A stretch of 64,000 nt of DNA, from contig NZ_CP033019.1 of the NCBI RefSeq assembly GCF_003667705.1, forward strand, positions 4,402,001 to 4,466,000, given 5' to 3'. Position numbers and translations under genes: made by a program. The notes beneath the pieces were generated by a model. It worked only from the letters and a program-made list of their open reading frames with translations, ran no database searches and had not been told where the DNA came from. This DNA is from Janthinobacterium agaricidamnosum. Lineage in GTDB: Bacteria > Pseudomonadota > Gammaproteobacteria > Burkholderiales > Burkholderiaceae_D. Below are positions 39,038-46,918 of the stretch, one piece after another (the first letter of the stretch is position 1; each line of letters starts with the position of its first letter).

Positions 39038-39057
39038 TACTGTATGCATATACAGTA
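39038..39057 (-). promoter_or_regulatory. LexA (SOS) box of imuA–imuB
   Basis: The 20-base site tactgtatgcatatacagta is a perfect palindrome containing CTGT-N8-ACAG. It lies 20 bases upstream of imuA, also in the shared divergent region of the antiporter gene. Confidence 0.93.
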
Positions 39058-39224
39058 CTATCCGGACCCGCTTTTGGCAAGGCTTATCTGCGCAGCGCCT
39101 GCCCGCAGGCCGCTCCGCCATGTCCGAAAAACCCCGTTTCTGGCATCGATTGCTGTACCATAAGCACTCTCCTTACCGCTCGGCAATGCACCGGGCGGCT
39201 TCCTCCGTCCATAAGGAAACGCAT

Positions 39225-40490
39225 TTGACCACCATCCAACTCATCAGCGCCATCGTCTTCGGCCTTGCGCTCATCCACACCTTCGCCGCCAAATCGTTTG
39301 AAACATTATCGCGGCGCCACCCCCGCCATGCGGGCTTGCTGCATCTGCTGGGCGAAGTGGAAGTCGTGTTCGGCTTCTGGGCCTTCATCCTGATCATCAT
39401 CATGGCCTTTGTCTCGGGCAGCGATGCGGCCATCGAGTACGCCGAGTCGCGCCATTACACGGAACCGCTGTTCGTCTTCGTCGTCATGGTCGTGGCCGCC
39501 TCGCGCCCCGTGCTCGACGCCGTGCAGCGCTTGTTGAAAGGCGTGGCGCGCGTGATGCCGCTGCGCACGGAACTGGCCCTCGTCTGGCTGGGCCTGGCGC
39601 TCGTGCCCCTGACGGGCTCCCTGATCACGGAACCGGCCGCCATGACCCTGGCCGCGCTGATGCTGGCGCCGCAAATCTTCCGCCCGGGCATCCCTGAATG
39701 GCTGAAATACGGCGCATTGGGCGTGCTGTTCGTCAACGTTTCCATCGGCGGCACCCTCACCTCGTATGCGGCACCACCCGTGCTGATGGTGGCCACCACA
39801 TGGAACTGGGACAGCGCCTTCATGGCCACCCATTTCGGCTGGAAAGCCGCCATCGCCGTGCTGGTCAACGCCACGGGCGTGAGCATTTTGCTGCGCAAAT
39901 ATCTGCACAGCAATACCTCCGACATCAAGCCGAAAGCCGGTGAAGTCGAAGCGCCGAAAGTGCCGCTGGCCGTCAGCCTCGTGCACATGATCGTGCTGGC
40001 CGGCGTCGTGACCCTGGCGCATCATCCCGTGCTGTTCATCGGCCTGTTCCTGTTCTTCCTCGGCTTCGTGCAGGCGTATGAGCGCTATCAAAGCCCGCTG
40101 ATCCTGAAAGAGGGTTTATTGGTCGGCTTCTTCCTCGGCGGCCTGGTGGTACTGGGCGGCATGCAGCAATGGTGGCTGCAACCGATCGTCTCGAGTCTGA
40201 AGCCGCTGGCCCTGTTCTTCGGCGCCCTGGGCTTGACGGCAATTACCGACAATGCAGCCCTCACCTACCTCGGTTCGCTGATCGTCGGCATGACGGACGA
40301 AGCGAAATACATGCTGATGGCCGGCGCCGTGGCCGGCGGCGGCCTGACCGTCATCGCCAATGCGCCGAACCCGGCCGGCGTGGCCCTGCTGCGCCGCGGC
40401 TTCAAGGATGAATCGATCGGCGCCGTCGGCCTGCTGGCCGGCGCCCTGCTGCCGACGGCCGTGGCGGGCCTGGCCTTCCTGGCCTTGTAG
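39225..40490 (+). CDS. Putative Na+/H+ antiporter, multi-span membrane protein
   Basis: The 421-aa product is a polytopic inner-membrane protein with about 11 hydrophobic helices and conserved polar positions in GLTAITDNAALTYLGSL and VIANAPNPAG, the pattern of the PF07399-type putative Na+/H+ antiporters. I set the start at TTG 39225 because aagga lies seven bases upstream, the N-terminus then reads MTTIQLISAIVFGLALIHTF, and the length fits the family. ATGs at 39120 or 39186 would add a polar leader. The gene is divergent from SOS-controlled imuA. Ion specificity is not proven. Confidence 0.82.
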   Translation: MTTIQLISAIVFGLALIHTFAAKSFETLSRRHPRHAGLLHLLGEVEVVFGFWAFILIIIMAFVSGSDAAIEYAESRHYTEPLFVFVVMVVAASRPVLDAVQRLLKGVARVMPLRTELALVWLGLALVPLTGSLITEPAAMTLAALMLAPQIFRPGIPEWLKYGALGVLFVNVSIGGTLTSYAAPPVLMVATTWNWDSAFMATHFGWKAAIAVLVNATGVSILLRKYLHSNTSDIKPKAGEVEAPKVPLAVSLVHMIVLAGVVTLAHHPVLFIGLFLFFLGFVQAYERYQSPLILKEGLLVGFFLGGLVVLGGMQQWWLQPIVSSLKPLALFFGALGLTAITDNAALTYLGSLIVGMTDEAKYMLMAGAVAGGGLTVIANAPNPAGVALLRRGFKDESIGAVGLLAGALLPTAVAGLAFLAL

Positions 40491-40500
40491 GCACCCTCGC

Positions 40501-40521
40501 GGGGCGGCTGCCGGCCGCCCC
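40501..40521. terminator. GC stem-loop between convergent genes
   Basis: An 8-bp stem ggggcggc/gccgcccc with loop tgccg lies between the convergent ends of the antiporter and the GT–GNAT genes. No T-tract follows on either strand, so terminator activity is only plausible. Confidence 0.4.
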
Positions 40522-40541
40522 TGCTCTCCCTCAGTTTCCCC

Positions 40542-42575
40542 TCAGTTTCCTTCATACACGAGGAAATGCAGCCGGTCATAGAACAGGCTGTAGGCATAGT
40601 CGAACGTGCCCACGCTGCGAAAACCCTTGTGCAGATACACTTGCAGCGCTTCGCTCTTTTCCCACACCGTCAGGGTGATGCGCGCGCAGCCCTTGCGGCT
40701 GGCCAGGTCGCGGATCTCATGGAACATCTGCCTGAATAAACCCTGGCCCCGGTATTTCTCGTCGATGGCCAGGCTGCTGACGAAACAGTCGTCGGCGCGC
40801 GCATGCGCGAGCACGAAGGCGTCATACGCATCGTCGAGCGCCTTCATGTCATCGCGGTAATATGACACGGCGCCGCAGGCCTGGAACTCGTCCATCGTCG
40901 CGGCCGTGAAAAAGCCGATGAAGCGCTCGTCCTCGTCATGCAGGCCGTGGATGTGCGCCAGATACGGATCGATGTTCTGCCGCCGCTGCAATTCGACGAA
41001 CTGCAGATTGAGTTTATTGCCGAACGAGCAGTATTCCAGATAGCTGGTGGCAAACAGCAGTTTGGCCATGCGGTTCTTCGCCTCGTCGCCCAGCAGTTCA
41101 CCTGCCACCAGCTTGAGCGGCGCATGCGACAGCAAGCCCGCCTGCGCCTCGTCACCTGGCGGGGCGGCCTCGCTGACGGCCGGCATGCGGCTGCCGTGGC
41201 GGCCGACGGTGGGGCGCCAGAAATTGCCGGCGGCAATATGCTGAGAACGGTGGGCCAGCAGGTAGCGGCAAAAAACGTCATTTACGCGATCGAGCTGCGG
41301 ATCGCTTGAGAGCACCGAGTAATAGTGGAAGTGATCGATGTCCGCCCGCAGCTGGGCCGCATACGCCATGCGCGGCACTTCCTCGATGTCGAACACGTCG
41401 ACGATGTCGGGCAGGCGCAAAGGATCATCGAGTTGCCAGTCGATCTCGTCGAGCCGCGCCACGCAGCGCGCATACGCGCGCCGCTCTTCGTCGCTCAAGG
41501 GGATGTGCATGCCGGTAATGATATCGTCCAGCAAGCGCATGCCGCGGATGCCGCCCGCCACCGCTTCGCGCACGCCGTCATACAGCACGCAATAGCGCTG
41601 GTAGAACTCGGCATGGCTGAGCAGGGTCACGCCCAGATTTTTCTTCCATTCCGCATAGAACTGGCCGAACAGCTGCGCCTCGAATTGCGGACAGGAACGG
41701 GGAACCTGCGCATCGATGCCCGCATAGGCGAGGTTCACATTACGCTGGATCACGCGCAACGCGGCGTCGTTTTTCTTGGCGATCAGCATGCCCGTTTCAT
41801 CGAGAAACAGATTCATCCAGCTGACATGCCGGCGCTCTTCGCTGTCATCACTCTTGCGTTGGAAATAGTCGGGCACTTCCGGCTTCATCAGGAAAATCGT
41901 CGCCGGATTGTGCGGGATCGTATCGACGTCCATGTACATGCCGCCGTATTCGCACATGATGAGGATGCGGAAATAATCGGACAGGGTGGCGAAGTAGCGC
42001 TGCGTATGCAGGGTGTCGAGGATGTCGAAGCGGGCCGGTGCGAAATCGAGCGCCAGCGCGCGCAGCGAGTTGATGTGCAGGGTCGTGCCGCCGATGGCGT
42101 AGCGGCCTATCGTGTAACGCCCGGCGCCGCCCGTGGGGCTGAAGCGTTCGTCATTGCGCAGCTGCTGCGCATCCCACACCCACAGGATGGAGACATACGG
42201 CGCGCCGCCGTTGTGCCGTACTTCTTCCAGCGCCGCGCCCCACTGCCCGATCGCGTCAAATGCGATGGCCGGCAACGGCCCGCCCATCCAGATGCGGTGC
42301 AGGTAGCGCTCGTCGTCACCGAGGGCGCGCGTGGGGATGCAGCTGAGCGAAGAACAGCTTGCCGCATTGAAATGGTTGAAGTTCAGACCGACGAAGCTGC
42401 GCAGGGCGGCGATGCCCGCCTGGTGTTCCGCGGCCAGTTGTTCCAGATCATTGCCAGGGGGCCGCACATCGGCCAGAGTGATGTAATCGAGCTTCAGCCG
42501 GTTGATGCGGAACTCGTATTCCAGGTTGAAAATCTTTGCTTGATCGTGTTTTGAGGCCAGGTCATCTATTTTCAT
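40542..42575 (-). CDS. Glycosyltransferase (GT32/TcdA-like) fused to GNAT acetyltransferase, 677 aa
   Basis: The N-terminal half looks like a GT-A sugar transferase of the GT32/TcdA-like group. It has YLHRIWMGGPLP at about 91–102 and SDYFRILIMCEYGGMYMDVDT at about 199–219, in which D216/D218 form the DxD metal site. The C-terminal ~140 residues are a GNAT domain with the acetyl-CoA loop YRGQGLF (608–614) and the later EALQVYLHKGFRSVG motif. A linker of about 200 residues lies between them. No signal peptide is seen, so it is probably cytosolic. The exporter gene ends 78 bases upstream on the same strand, so one operon is likely. The substrate is unknown. Confidence 0.8.
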   Translation of the reverse strand: MKIDDLASKHDQAKIFNLEYEFRINRLKLDYITLADVRPPGNDLEQLAAEHQAGIAALRSFVGLNFNHFNAASCSSLSCIPTRALGDDERYLHRIWMGGPLPAIAFDAIGQWGAALEEVRHNGGAPYVSILWVWDAQQLRNDERFSPTGGAGRYTIGRYAIGGTTLHINSLRALALDFAPARFDILDTLHTQRYFATLSDYFRILIMCEYGGMYMDVDTIPHNPATIFLMKPEVPDYFQRKSDDSEERRHVSWMNLFLDETGMLIAKKNDAALRVIQRNVNLAYAGIDAQVPRSCPQFEAQLFGQFYAEWKKNLGVTLLSHAEFYQRYCVLYDGVREAVAGGIRGMRLLDDIITGMHIPLSDEERRAYARCVARLDEIDWQLDDPLRLPDIVDVFDIEEVPRMAYAAQLRADIDHFHYYSVLSSDPQLDRVNDVFCRYLLAHRSQHIAAGNFWRPTVGRHGSRMPAVSEAAPPGDEAQAGLLSHAPLKLVAGELLGDEAKNRMAKLLFATSYLEYCSFGNKLNLQFVELQRRQNIDPYLAHIHGLHDEDERFIGFFTAATMDEFQACGAVSYYRDDMKALDDAYDAFVLAHARADDCFVSSLAIDEKYRGQGLFRQMFHEIRDLASRKGCARITLTVWEKSEALQVYLHKGFRSVGTFDYAYSLFYDRLHFLVYEGN

Positions 42576-42653
42576 GGGCGCACCATTTTCCGCAGGAGAG
42601 TGTCAATAAACTTCGCAGGGGGTAAAACAAGGTCGAGAACATGCGCTGCGCCA

Positions 42654-43868
42654 TCAGTGCCGGGCCAGCCGCACCTCGCTTTCCCGGCGCTCCGCCATGC
42701 CCCGCGTAAACAACAGCAGGCAGGCGGCGATGACCACGATGACGGGAATATTCAGCAGCGCATACGTCTCGAGCGCATAGCCGAAGCGCTGGCACAGCAC
42801 GTTGTACAGCTGCAGCCAGGCGGACAGATAAATGCAGTACAGCAAGCTCATGGCGGCCGTCGTCAATGTCATCGACTCCTTGCTGGCCGTGATCGCGCTG
42901 CGGAGCAAGGCGCCGTTGAACAGGCCAAAGCCGATGGAATAGACAAACATGCAGGCCGCAAACACATCGACGTGATGGCGGCCCGCGCCGGCGCCCAGCA
43001 TGCCGGCCGCCGCGATCAGCCCTCCCATGCGCAGCAGATGGACGAGCGGAAAATCCTGGCGCAGGCGCTGGATGGCGATGCTGCTGAGGACGAAGCCCGA
43101 CAGAATCACGCATTGCAGCGCGATATAGGTGGCGTAGGAGGCGCCCATTTCCTGCAGCACGAAGATGGGCGAGAAACCGATCCAGGCCGTCAGGGGCACG
43201 GTGGCCAGGCCGGCCGTGAACATGCCGAACATGAAGCGCCCGTTGCTGAAAATGGCGGCATAGCTTCGCACGATGACGGCAAGGTCCAGGCGCGTGACCG
43301 TGGGCGCCGTGCGCGGCATGGTCTTGAACAGGCCCAGCAGGGACAACAGCGCCAGCAGGCCCGAGAGGAAAAACACGTAGCGCCAGTCCAGCCGGCTGAT
43401 GATGGCGCTGCCGAGGATGGGACCGGCCAGGGGCGCAAGGATGGTGGTACTCGACAGAATACTGCTGAGCTTGACGGCGGCCATGTCGTCGAACAGCTCG
43501 TGGATCATGGCATAGCCGACGAAGATGAAACAGCAGCCCATGCCCTGGATGAAGCGCACGGCGAGAAATTGCTCGATCGAGGCGGTCAATGGCACGGCCA
43601 AGGTGGCCAGCAGGAACAAGGCATTGCCGGTCAACACCAGCTTGCGCTTGCCGATGCAGTCGGCCAATGGCCCCAGGAAAATCTGCAGGGAACTGCCGCC
43701 CAGCAGATACAGGCTCAGGGACAGGGGGACAAACTTTTTCTCCGCCTGGAACTCGTCGACGATGCCCAGCATCGCCGGCATGATCATGTCGTTCGACAGA
43801 TAGATATTCAGTTCAAAGACGAGAAAAAACGCAAAAAACCACAGCAACTGCTTGGACTTGATGGACAT
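42654..43868 (-). CDS. MFS multidrug exporter, MdfA-like
   Basis: The 404-aa product has 12 predicted spans and the MdfA-like first helix FELNIYLSNDMIMPAML, in which the acidic residues of FEL and SND match the substrate/proton residues E26 and D34 of E. coli MdfA. It also has the motif-A-like ADCIGKRKLVLTG loop and the FIQGMGCCFIFVGYAMIHELFDD segment. MdfA exports chloramphenicol, quaternary amines and other drugs by proton exchange. It is the upstream gene of a two-gene unit with the GT–GNAT fusion, so it probably exports a compound that enzyme modifies, or a drug. The start ATG 43868 has acgga upstream. Confidence 0.9.
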   Translation of the reverse strand: MSIKSKQLLWFFAFFLVFELNIYLSNDMIMPAMLGIVDEFQAEKKFVPLSLSLYLLGGSSLQIFLGPLADCIGKRKLVLTGNALFLLATLAVPLTASIEQFLAVRFIQGMGCCFIFVGYAMIHELFDDMAAVKLSSILSSTTILAPLAGPILGSAIISRLDWRYVFFLSGLLALLSLLGLFKTMPRTAPTVTRLDLAVIVRSYAAIFSNGRFMFGMFTAGLATVPLTAWIGFSPIFVLQEMGASYATYIALQCVILSGFVLSSIAIQRLRQDFPLVHLLRMGGLIAAAGMLGAGAGRHHVDVFAACMFVYSIGFGLFNGALLRSAITASKESMTLTTAAMSLLYCIYLSAWLQLYNVLCQRFGYALETYALLNIPVIVVIAACLLLFTRGMAERRESEVRLARH

Positions 43869-43956
43869 GGCGCGTTCCGTAACGTGGGTGGCTGCCGTCA
43901 GTGCATGCCAGCCGTCAGGGCATGGGACGGCGGACACATCTCACACTGAAAACGTG

Positions 43957-43975
43957 TACCAATTGTATACCAATT
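43957..43975 (-). promoter_or_regulatory. Direct repeat in the MFS promoter region, candidate operator
   Basis: TACCAATT occurs twice with an 11-base period (43957–43964 and 43968–43975), and the overlap forms a near-palindrome TTGTATACCAA resembling FadR/GntR-family operators. On the minus strand it reads GGTATA/GGTACA. It is about 90–105 bases upstream of the MFS start. The surrounding 43869–44156 spacer otherwise shows only AT-rich promoter-like DNA and a stem-loop. Confidence 0.4.
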
Positions 43976-44082
43976 AGTATTTTTAACGCTTATTTTTGTG
44001 ATTTTTAAATACCGCAGCAATACCACTTACGATAATTCCATGGCATTGCGGGAGTGGCGCCTGCCCTGAAAAGGGCGCGCCA

Positions 44083-44110
44083 GCATGCCGGCGCGTTGGC
44101 GCGGGCATGC
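44083..44110. other. Stem-loop after the esterase gene
   Basis: The near-perfect inverted repeat GCATGCC…GGGCATGC with inner GCGC arms lies about 50 bases past the esterase stop on the minus strand. There is no T-tract, so it may be a transcript-end or mRNA-stability hairpin. Confidence 0.35.
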
Positions 44111-44156
44111 CGGGAAGGGAAAAACGATGCGTACCAGTGGGCGCGCGGGGGGCCGC

Positions 44157-45344
44157 TTACCGGCGGCGGTGGCCGGCGAAGAAATCGAGCAGCATCTTGC
44201 TGGCGTCGGGCTTGGCCTTGTCGTTGAACGGCAGGCTGGCGTCGCCGCCGCTCCACGCGTGCTCGAGGTGCTCGATCTGCGCCACGCGCAGCAGCACCTG
44301 CTTGCCCACCTGATAGTCGTGCAGCGCATAGGCATGGGCCGGATTGCGCCCGCCCGCAGCGCCGCCGGGCAGGCGCTGCGCCGTTACCAGCGTGTCGGCG
44401 GGCATGCGGTTCACGCGCACGCTCTGGCGTACCAGCTGCGTCTGGTTAATGGGACGCACCACCTTGTCGGACAGCCCTTGCAGCAGGATGGTGGGCAGGC
44501 GGGGGAACGCGGGCTGGCGCGCCAGCACTTCATCGATGGCCGCATCGGCGCGGGCACTGGCGCCATGCTGCATCACGCCCAGCGCGCCGATCAGGTTATG
44601 GCCGGCGCCAAACACAGGGCCCGAATGCAGGCCCAGCGCGGCGAACAGATGCGGGTGATTCAGGGCCACGATATGCGCCATGCCGGCGCCGGCGGAAATG
44701 CCGCAGATATAAATGCGCGCGCGGTCGATCGCATAGCGGGCCGCCACCTGCTCGATGGCACCGACGATCAGGCGCACGTCGCCGCCGCCCTCCTGCGTCA
44801 GCTTGTCGTACCACTTCCAGCAGCGGCGCGCATGCGCGCGCAGCGATTGCTGCGGATACAGCACGGCATAGCCCTTGCGCTCGGCCAGGCGGTTCATGCG
44901 CGTGCCGTCGGCAAACTGCGTGGCGCTCTGCTCGCAGCCGTGCAGCATCACCAGCAGCGGCCGGCCACGGCTGCGCATGGCGGCGCTCGGCGCTTTTTCG
45001 GGCAGGTACAGGAAATATGGCAGGCGCCGTCCGGGCAACTGCCCCAGTTCCGCCAACGGCGCGTAGTGGGCGGCCAGCCACTTGCCCGGCGGGGGCGCCG
45101 TTCGCTTGCGCACGCGCGGTGGCGACAGGGGCGTGGCAAACGGCGCCAGCGAGGGCACGGCGTCGCTGGCGGGCCTGGCGCGCGGCGTCGGCCTGGTCTT
45201 GGCCACAGGCTTGCTGCGGGGCTTGGCCCTGGGCTTGGCAGGCACGGGCCCGAACAGCACCTTGGCCAGCTTGGTTGCCGTGCGCTGCTGTGCCTTACCG
45301 GCGCGCAATAGCCCGCGCAGCCATTTGGTGGCGGGCTTTACCAT
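44157..45344 (-). CDS. PHB-depolymerase-family esterase (LpqC-like), cytosolic
   Basis: The product has the alpha/beta-hydrolase features of the poly(3-hydroxybutyrate) depolymerase/LpqC family: oxyanion motif LLVMLHGCEQSATQFADGTRMN, nucleophile elbow GISAGAGMA, acid in LLQGLSDKVV and His in LEHAWSGGDASLPFND. A Lys/Pro/Arg-rich N-terminal stretch (KPRAKPRSKPVAKTRP) precedes the enzyme and could bind polymer or nucleic acid. No signal peptide is seen, so intracellular PHB or another ester is the likely substrate. I set the start at ATG 45344 (395 aa). ATGs at 45398 and 45440 are also in frame, and none has a close SD, so the start is uncertain. Confidence 0.85.
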   Translation of the reverse strand: MVKPATKWLRGLLRAGKAQQRTATKLAKVLFGPVPAKPRAKPRSKPVAKTRPTPRARPASDAVPSLAPFATPLSPPRVRKRTAPPPGKWLAAHYAPLAELGQLPGRRLPYFLYLPEKAPSAAMRSRGRPLLVMLHGCEQSATQFADGTRMNRLAERKGYAVLYPQQSLRAHARRCWKWYDKLTQEGGGDVRLIVGAIEQVAARYAIDRARIYICGISAGAGMAHIVALNHPHLFAALGLHSGPVFGAGHNLIGALGVMQHGASARADAAIDEVLARQPAFPRLPTILLQGLSDKVVRPINQTQLVRQSVRVNRMPADTLVTAQRLPGGAAGGRNPAHAYALHDYQVGKQVLLRVAQIEHLEHAWSGGDASLPFNDKAKPDASKMLLDFFAGHRRR

Positions 45345-45558
45345 GGCGCTCGGCGCGCGTGTCTTGGTGGAGCGTACCGCAAGTTCATCCCTCTGCATCG
45401 TTGCATCGTCAGCATGTGCGGCCTCCTCCGTAGAACGCATAGAGTACCGCAATTGGCCGACCACACCGTACGTTTGCACACGGATAAAAGTGCCGCTAAG
45501 TAATCCTCAGGAAATTATTGTGAATTTATGACGAACAGAACCGGATGCTATGCAAGGC

Positions 45559-45597
45559 GCCCACTGCAACGCAGTGCGAGCACTGCTAGCAGTGGGC
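45559..45597. other. Alternating CACTGC/GCAGTG hairpin cluster
   Basis: Four alternating copies of CACTGC and GCAGTG lie in 39 bases and can form either two small hairpins or one long 9-bp hairpin (gcccactgc/gcagtgggc). Position about 160 bases upstream of PRC-barrel gene 2 fits a switching leader or a regulatory DNA site. No T-tract follows. The rest of 45345–45756 shows no further gene, only AT-rich promoter-like DNA near 45640–45740. Confidence 0.4.
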
Positions 45598-45756
45598 AAG
45601 CCTCGTCGGCCACCTTGCAGAGCGCCGGTTATGGAAGTCAGAAATCATAATAATTTATTGGGCGTTACTTAACACCATTGAGGCAGATCAAACGCGAACA
45701 GGTGCGTAAGCTTAATCTGCATGTTCGATCAGCATTTCACCAGAGGAGAGAACACC

Positions 45757-46341
45757 ATGAGCTATCTGGACCGCGACATCCTGGGCATGTACCGCAACCA
45801 CGACGGCCCGGGGCCAGCCCTGATGGGGGCCGACACCCTGATCGGGGACGAAGTCTACAATCACAACGACGAGGAGCTGGGTGACATCAAGGAAATCATG
45901 CTCGACATGCGCACCGGCCAGATCGCCTATGCCGTGCTGTCGTTCGGCGGTATCCTGGGCATGGGCGACAAATTGTTTGCCGTGCCCTGGGAACGCCTGA
46001 CCCTGGACACCGTCAACAAGCGCTTCCTGCTCAACGTGGATAAAGACCTGCTGAAAAATGCTCCCGGCTTCGACAAGAACAACTGGCCCGACATGGGCAG
46101 CGATGCCTGGAACCAGCAGATGGAAGCGTTCTATGGCAGCGGCACGCGCTACAGCAGCGGCGCCATGGCCGGCAGCCGCATGCCATCGGGCAGCGACCTG
46201 CGCGGTGGCGCCAGCCTGCAATCGGGCAGCGAAGGCAGCCTGTCCGGCAGCTCCATGAGCGGCAGCCGCGCCGGCACCAGCAGCCAGAGCGGCTCGCGCT
46301 CATCGCTCAGCGACGATGATCTCAATAAAGATAGAACGTAG
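45757..46341 (+). CDS. PRC-barrel domain protein 2 with Ser/Gly-rich tail (194 aa)
   Basis: This is a paralogue of the protein at 7279–7686. The N-terminal 130 residues share LMGADTLIGD, IKEIMLDMRTGQIAYAV and KLFAVPWERLTLDTVNKRF and the same NVDK…NAPGF end. Residues about 130–194 form a low-complexity tail of Ser, Gly, Arg and Met (SGSMSGSR-like repeats) ending in an acidic SLSDDDLNKDRT. The tail is probably disordered. A strong agaggagag SD precedes ATG 45757. An AT-rich promoter region and an unusual hairpin cluster lie upstream. Role unknown; the family is often stress-linked. Confidence 0.85.
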   Translation: MSYLDRDILGMYRNHDGPGPALMGADTLIGDEVYNHNDEELGDIKEIMLDMRTGQIAYAVLSFGGILGMGDKLFAVPWERLTLDTVNKRFLLNVDKDLLKNAPGFDKNNWPDMGSDAWNQQMEAFYGSGTRYSSGAMAGSRMPSGSDLRGGASLQSGSEGSLSGSSMSGSRAGTSSQSGSRSSLSDDDLNKDRT

Positions 46342-46342
46342 A

Positions 46343-46918
46343 TCGGGCAGGTCGCACAGGTCGCACTGGTCGGGTAGGTCGGGTAGGTCGGGTAGGTCGG
46401 ATTAGCGGCGCAGCCGCGTAATCCGACACCACCAGCGACACCGTTAACACCCATCGAAACCCATCAACACCCGTCGACACCATTGACACCATCGACACCC
46501 GTTGACACCATTGACACCACCCCATCGCCCAGGCCAACGATGACGTCGGATTACGCGCGCCCTGCGGACGCGCTAATCCGACCTACCGCTGCATCGATTC
46601 CCATACCTTCTGCAAACGCTTGGCAGACACGGGCATCGGCGTGCGCAATTCCCGTGCGAACAGTCGGGCAGGTCAGGTAGGTCGGATTAGCGGCGCAGCC
46701 GCGTAATCCGACACCACCAGCGACACCGTTAACACCCATCGACACCCATTGACACCATTGACACCATCAACACCACTCCATCGCCCGGGCCAACGATGAG
46801 TCAGATTACGCGCGCCCTGCGGACGCGCTAATCCGACCTACCGCTGCATCGATTCCCACACCTTCTGCAAACGCTTGGCAGACACGGGCATCGGCGTGCG
46901 CAATTCCTGCGCAAACAG
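46343..46918. repeat. Tandem duplication with REP-like palindromes and 9-bp minisatellite
   Basis: Two similar units lie side by side: unit A 46343–46663 (321 bases) and unit B 46664–46918 (255 bases). Each contains GTCGGATTA-type inverted repeats (46396–46427 and 46545–46582 in A; 46681–46712 and 46800–46837 in B), a run of GACACCATT-like 9-base repeats whose copy number differs between units, and a copy of the hrpA 3' end. The 496-base gene-free spacer 46342–46837 is filled by this structure. REP families of this kind are associated with RAYT transposases elsewhere; none is visible here. Confidence 0.85.
46583..46663 (-). pseudogene. Duplicated 3' fragment of hrpA
   Basis: These 81 bases match the last 27 codons (with stop) of hrpA (46838–46918) at all but about four positions, including the TAG in cta at 46583–46585. 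The fragment lacks a start and any upstream coding sequence, so it is a remnant of a tandem duplication, not a functional gene. Confidence 0.85.

Noticed and set aside
46428..46775. Repeat array resembling a CRISPR array
   Set aside because: The repeats are 9-base near-tandem units without unique spacers of constant length, and no cas gene is nearby.
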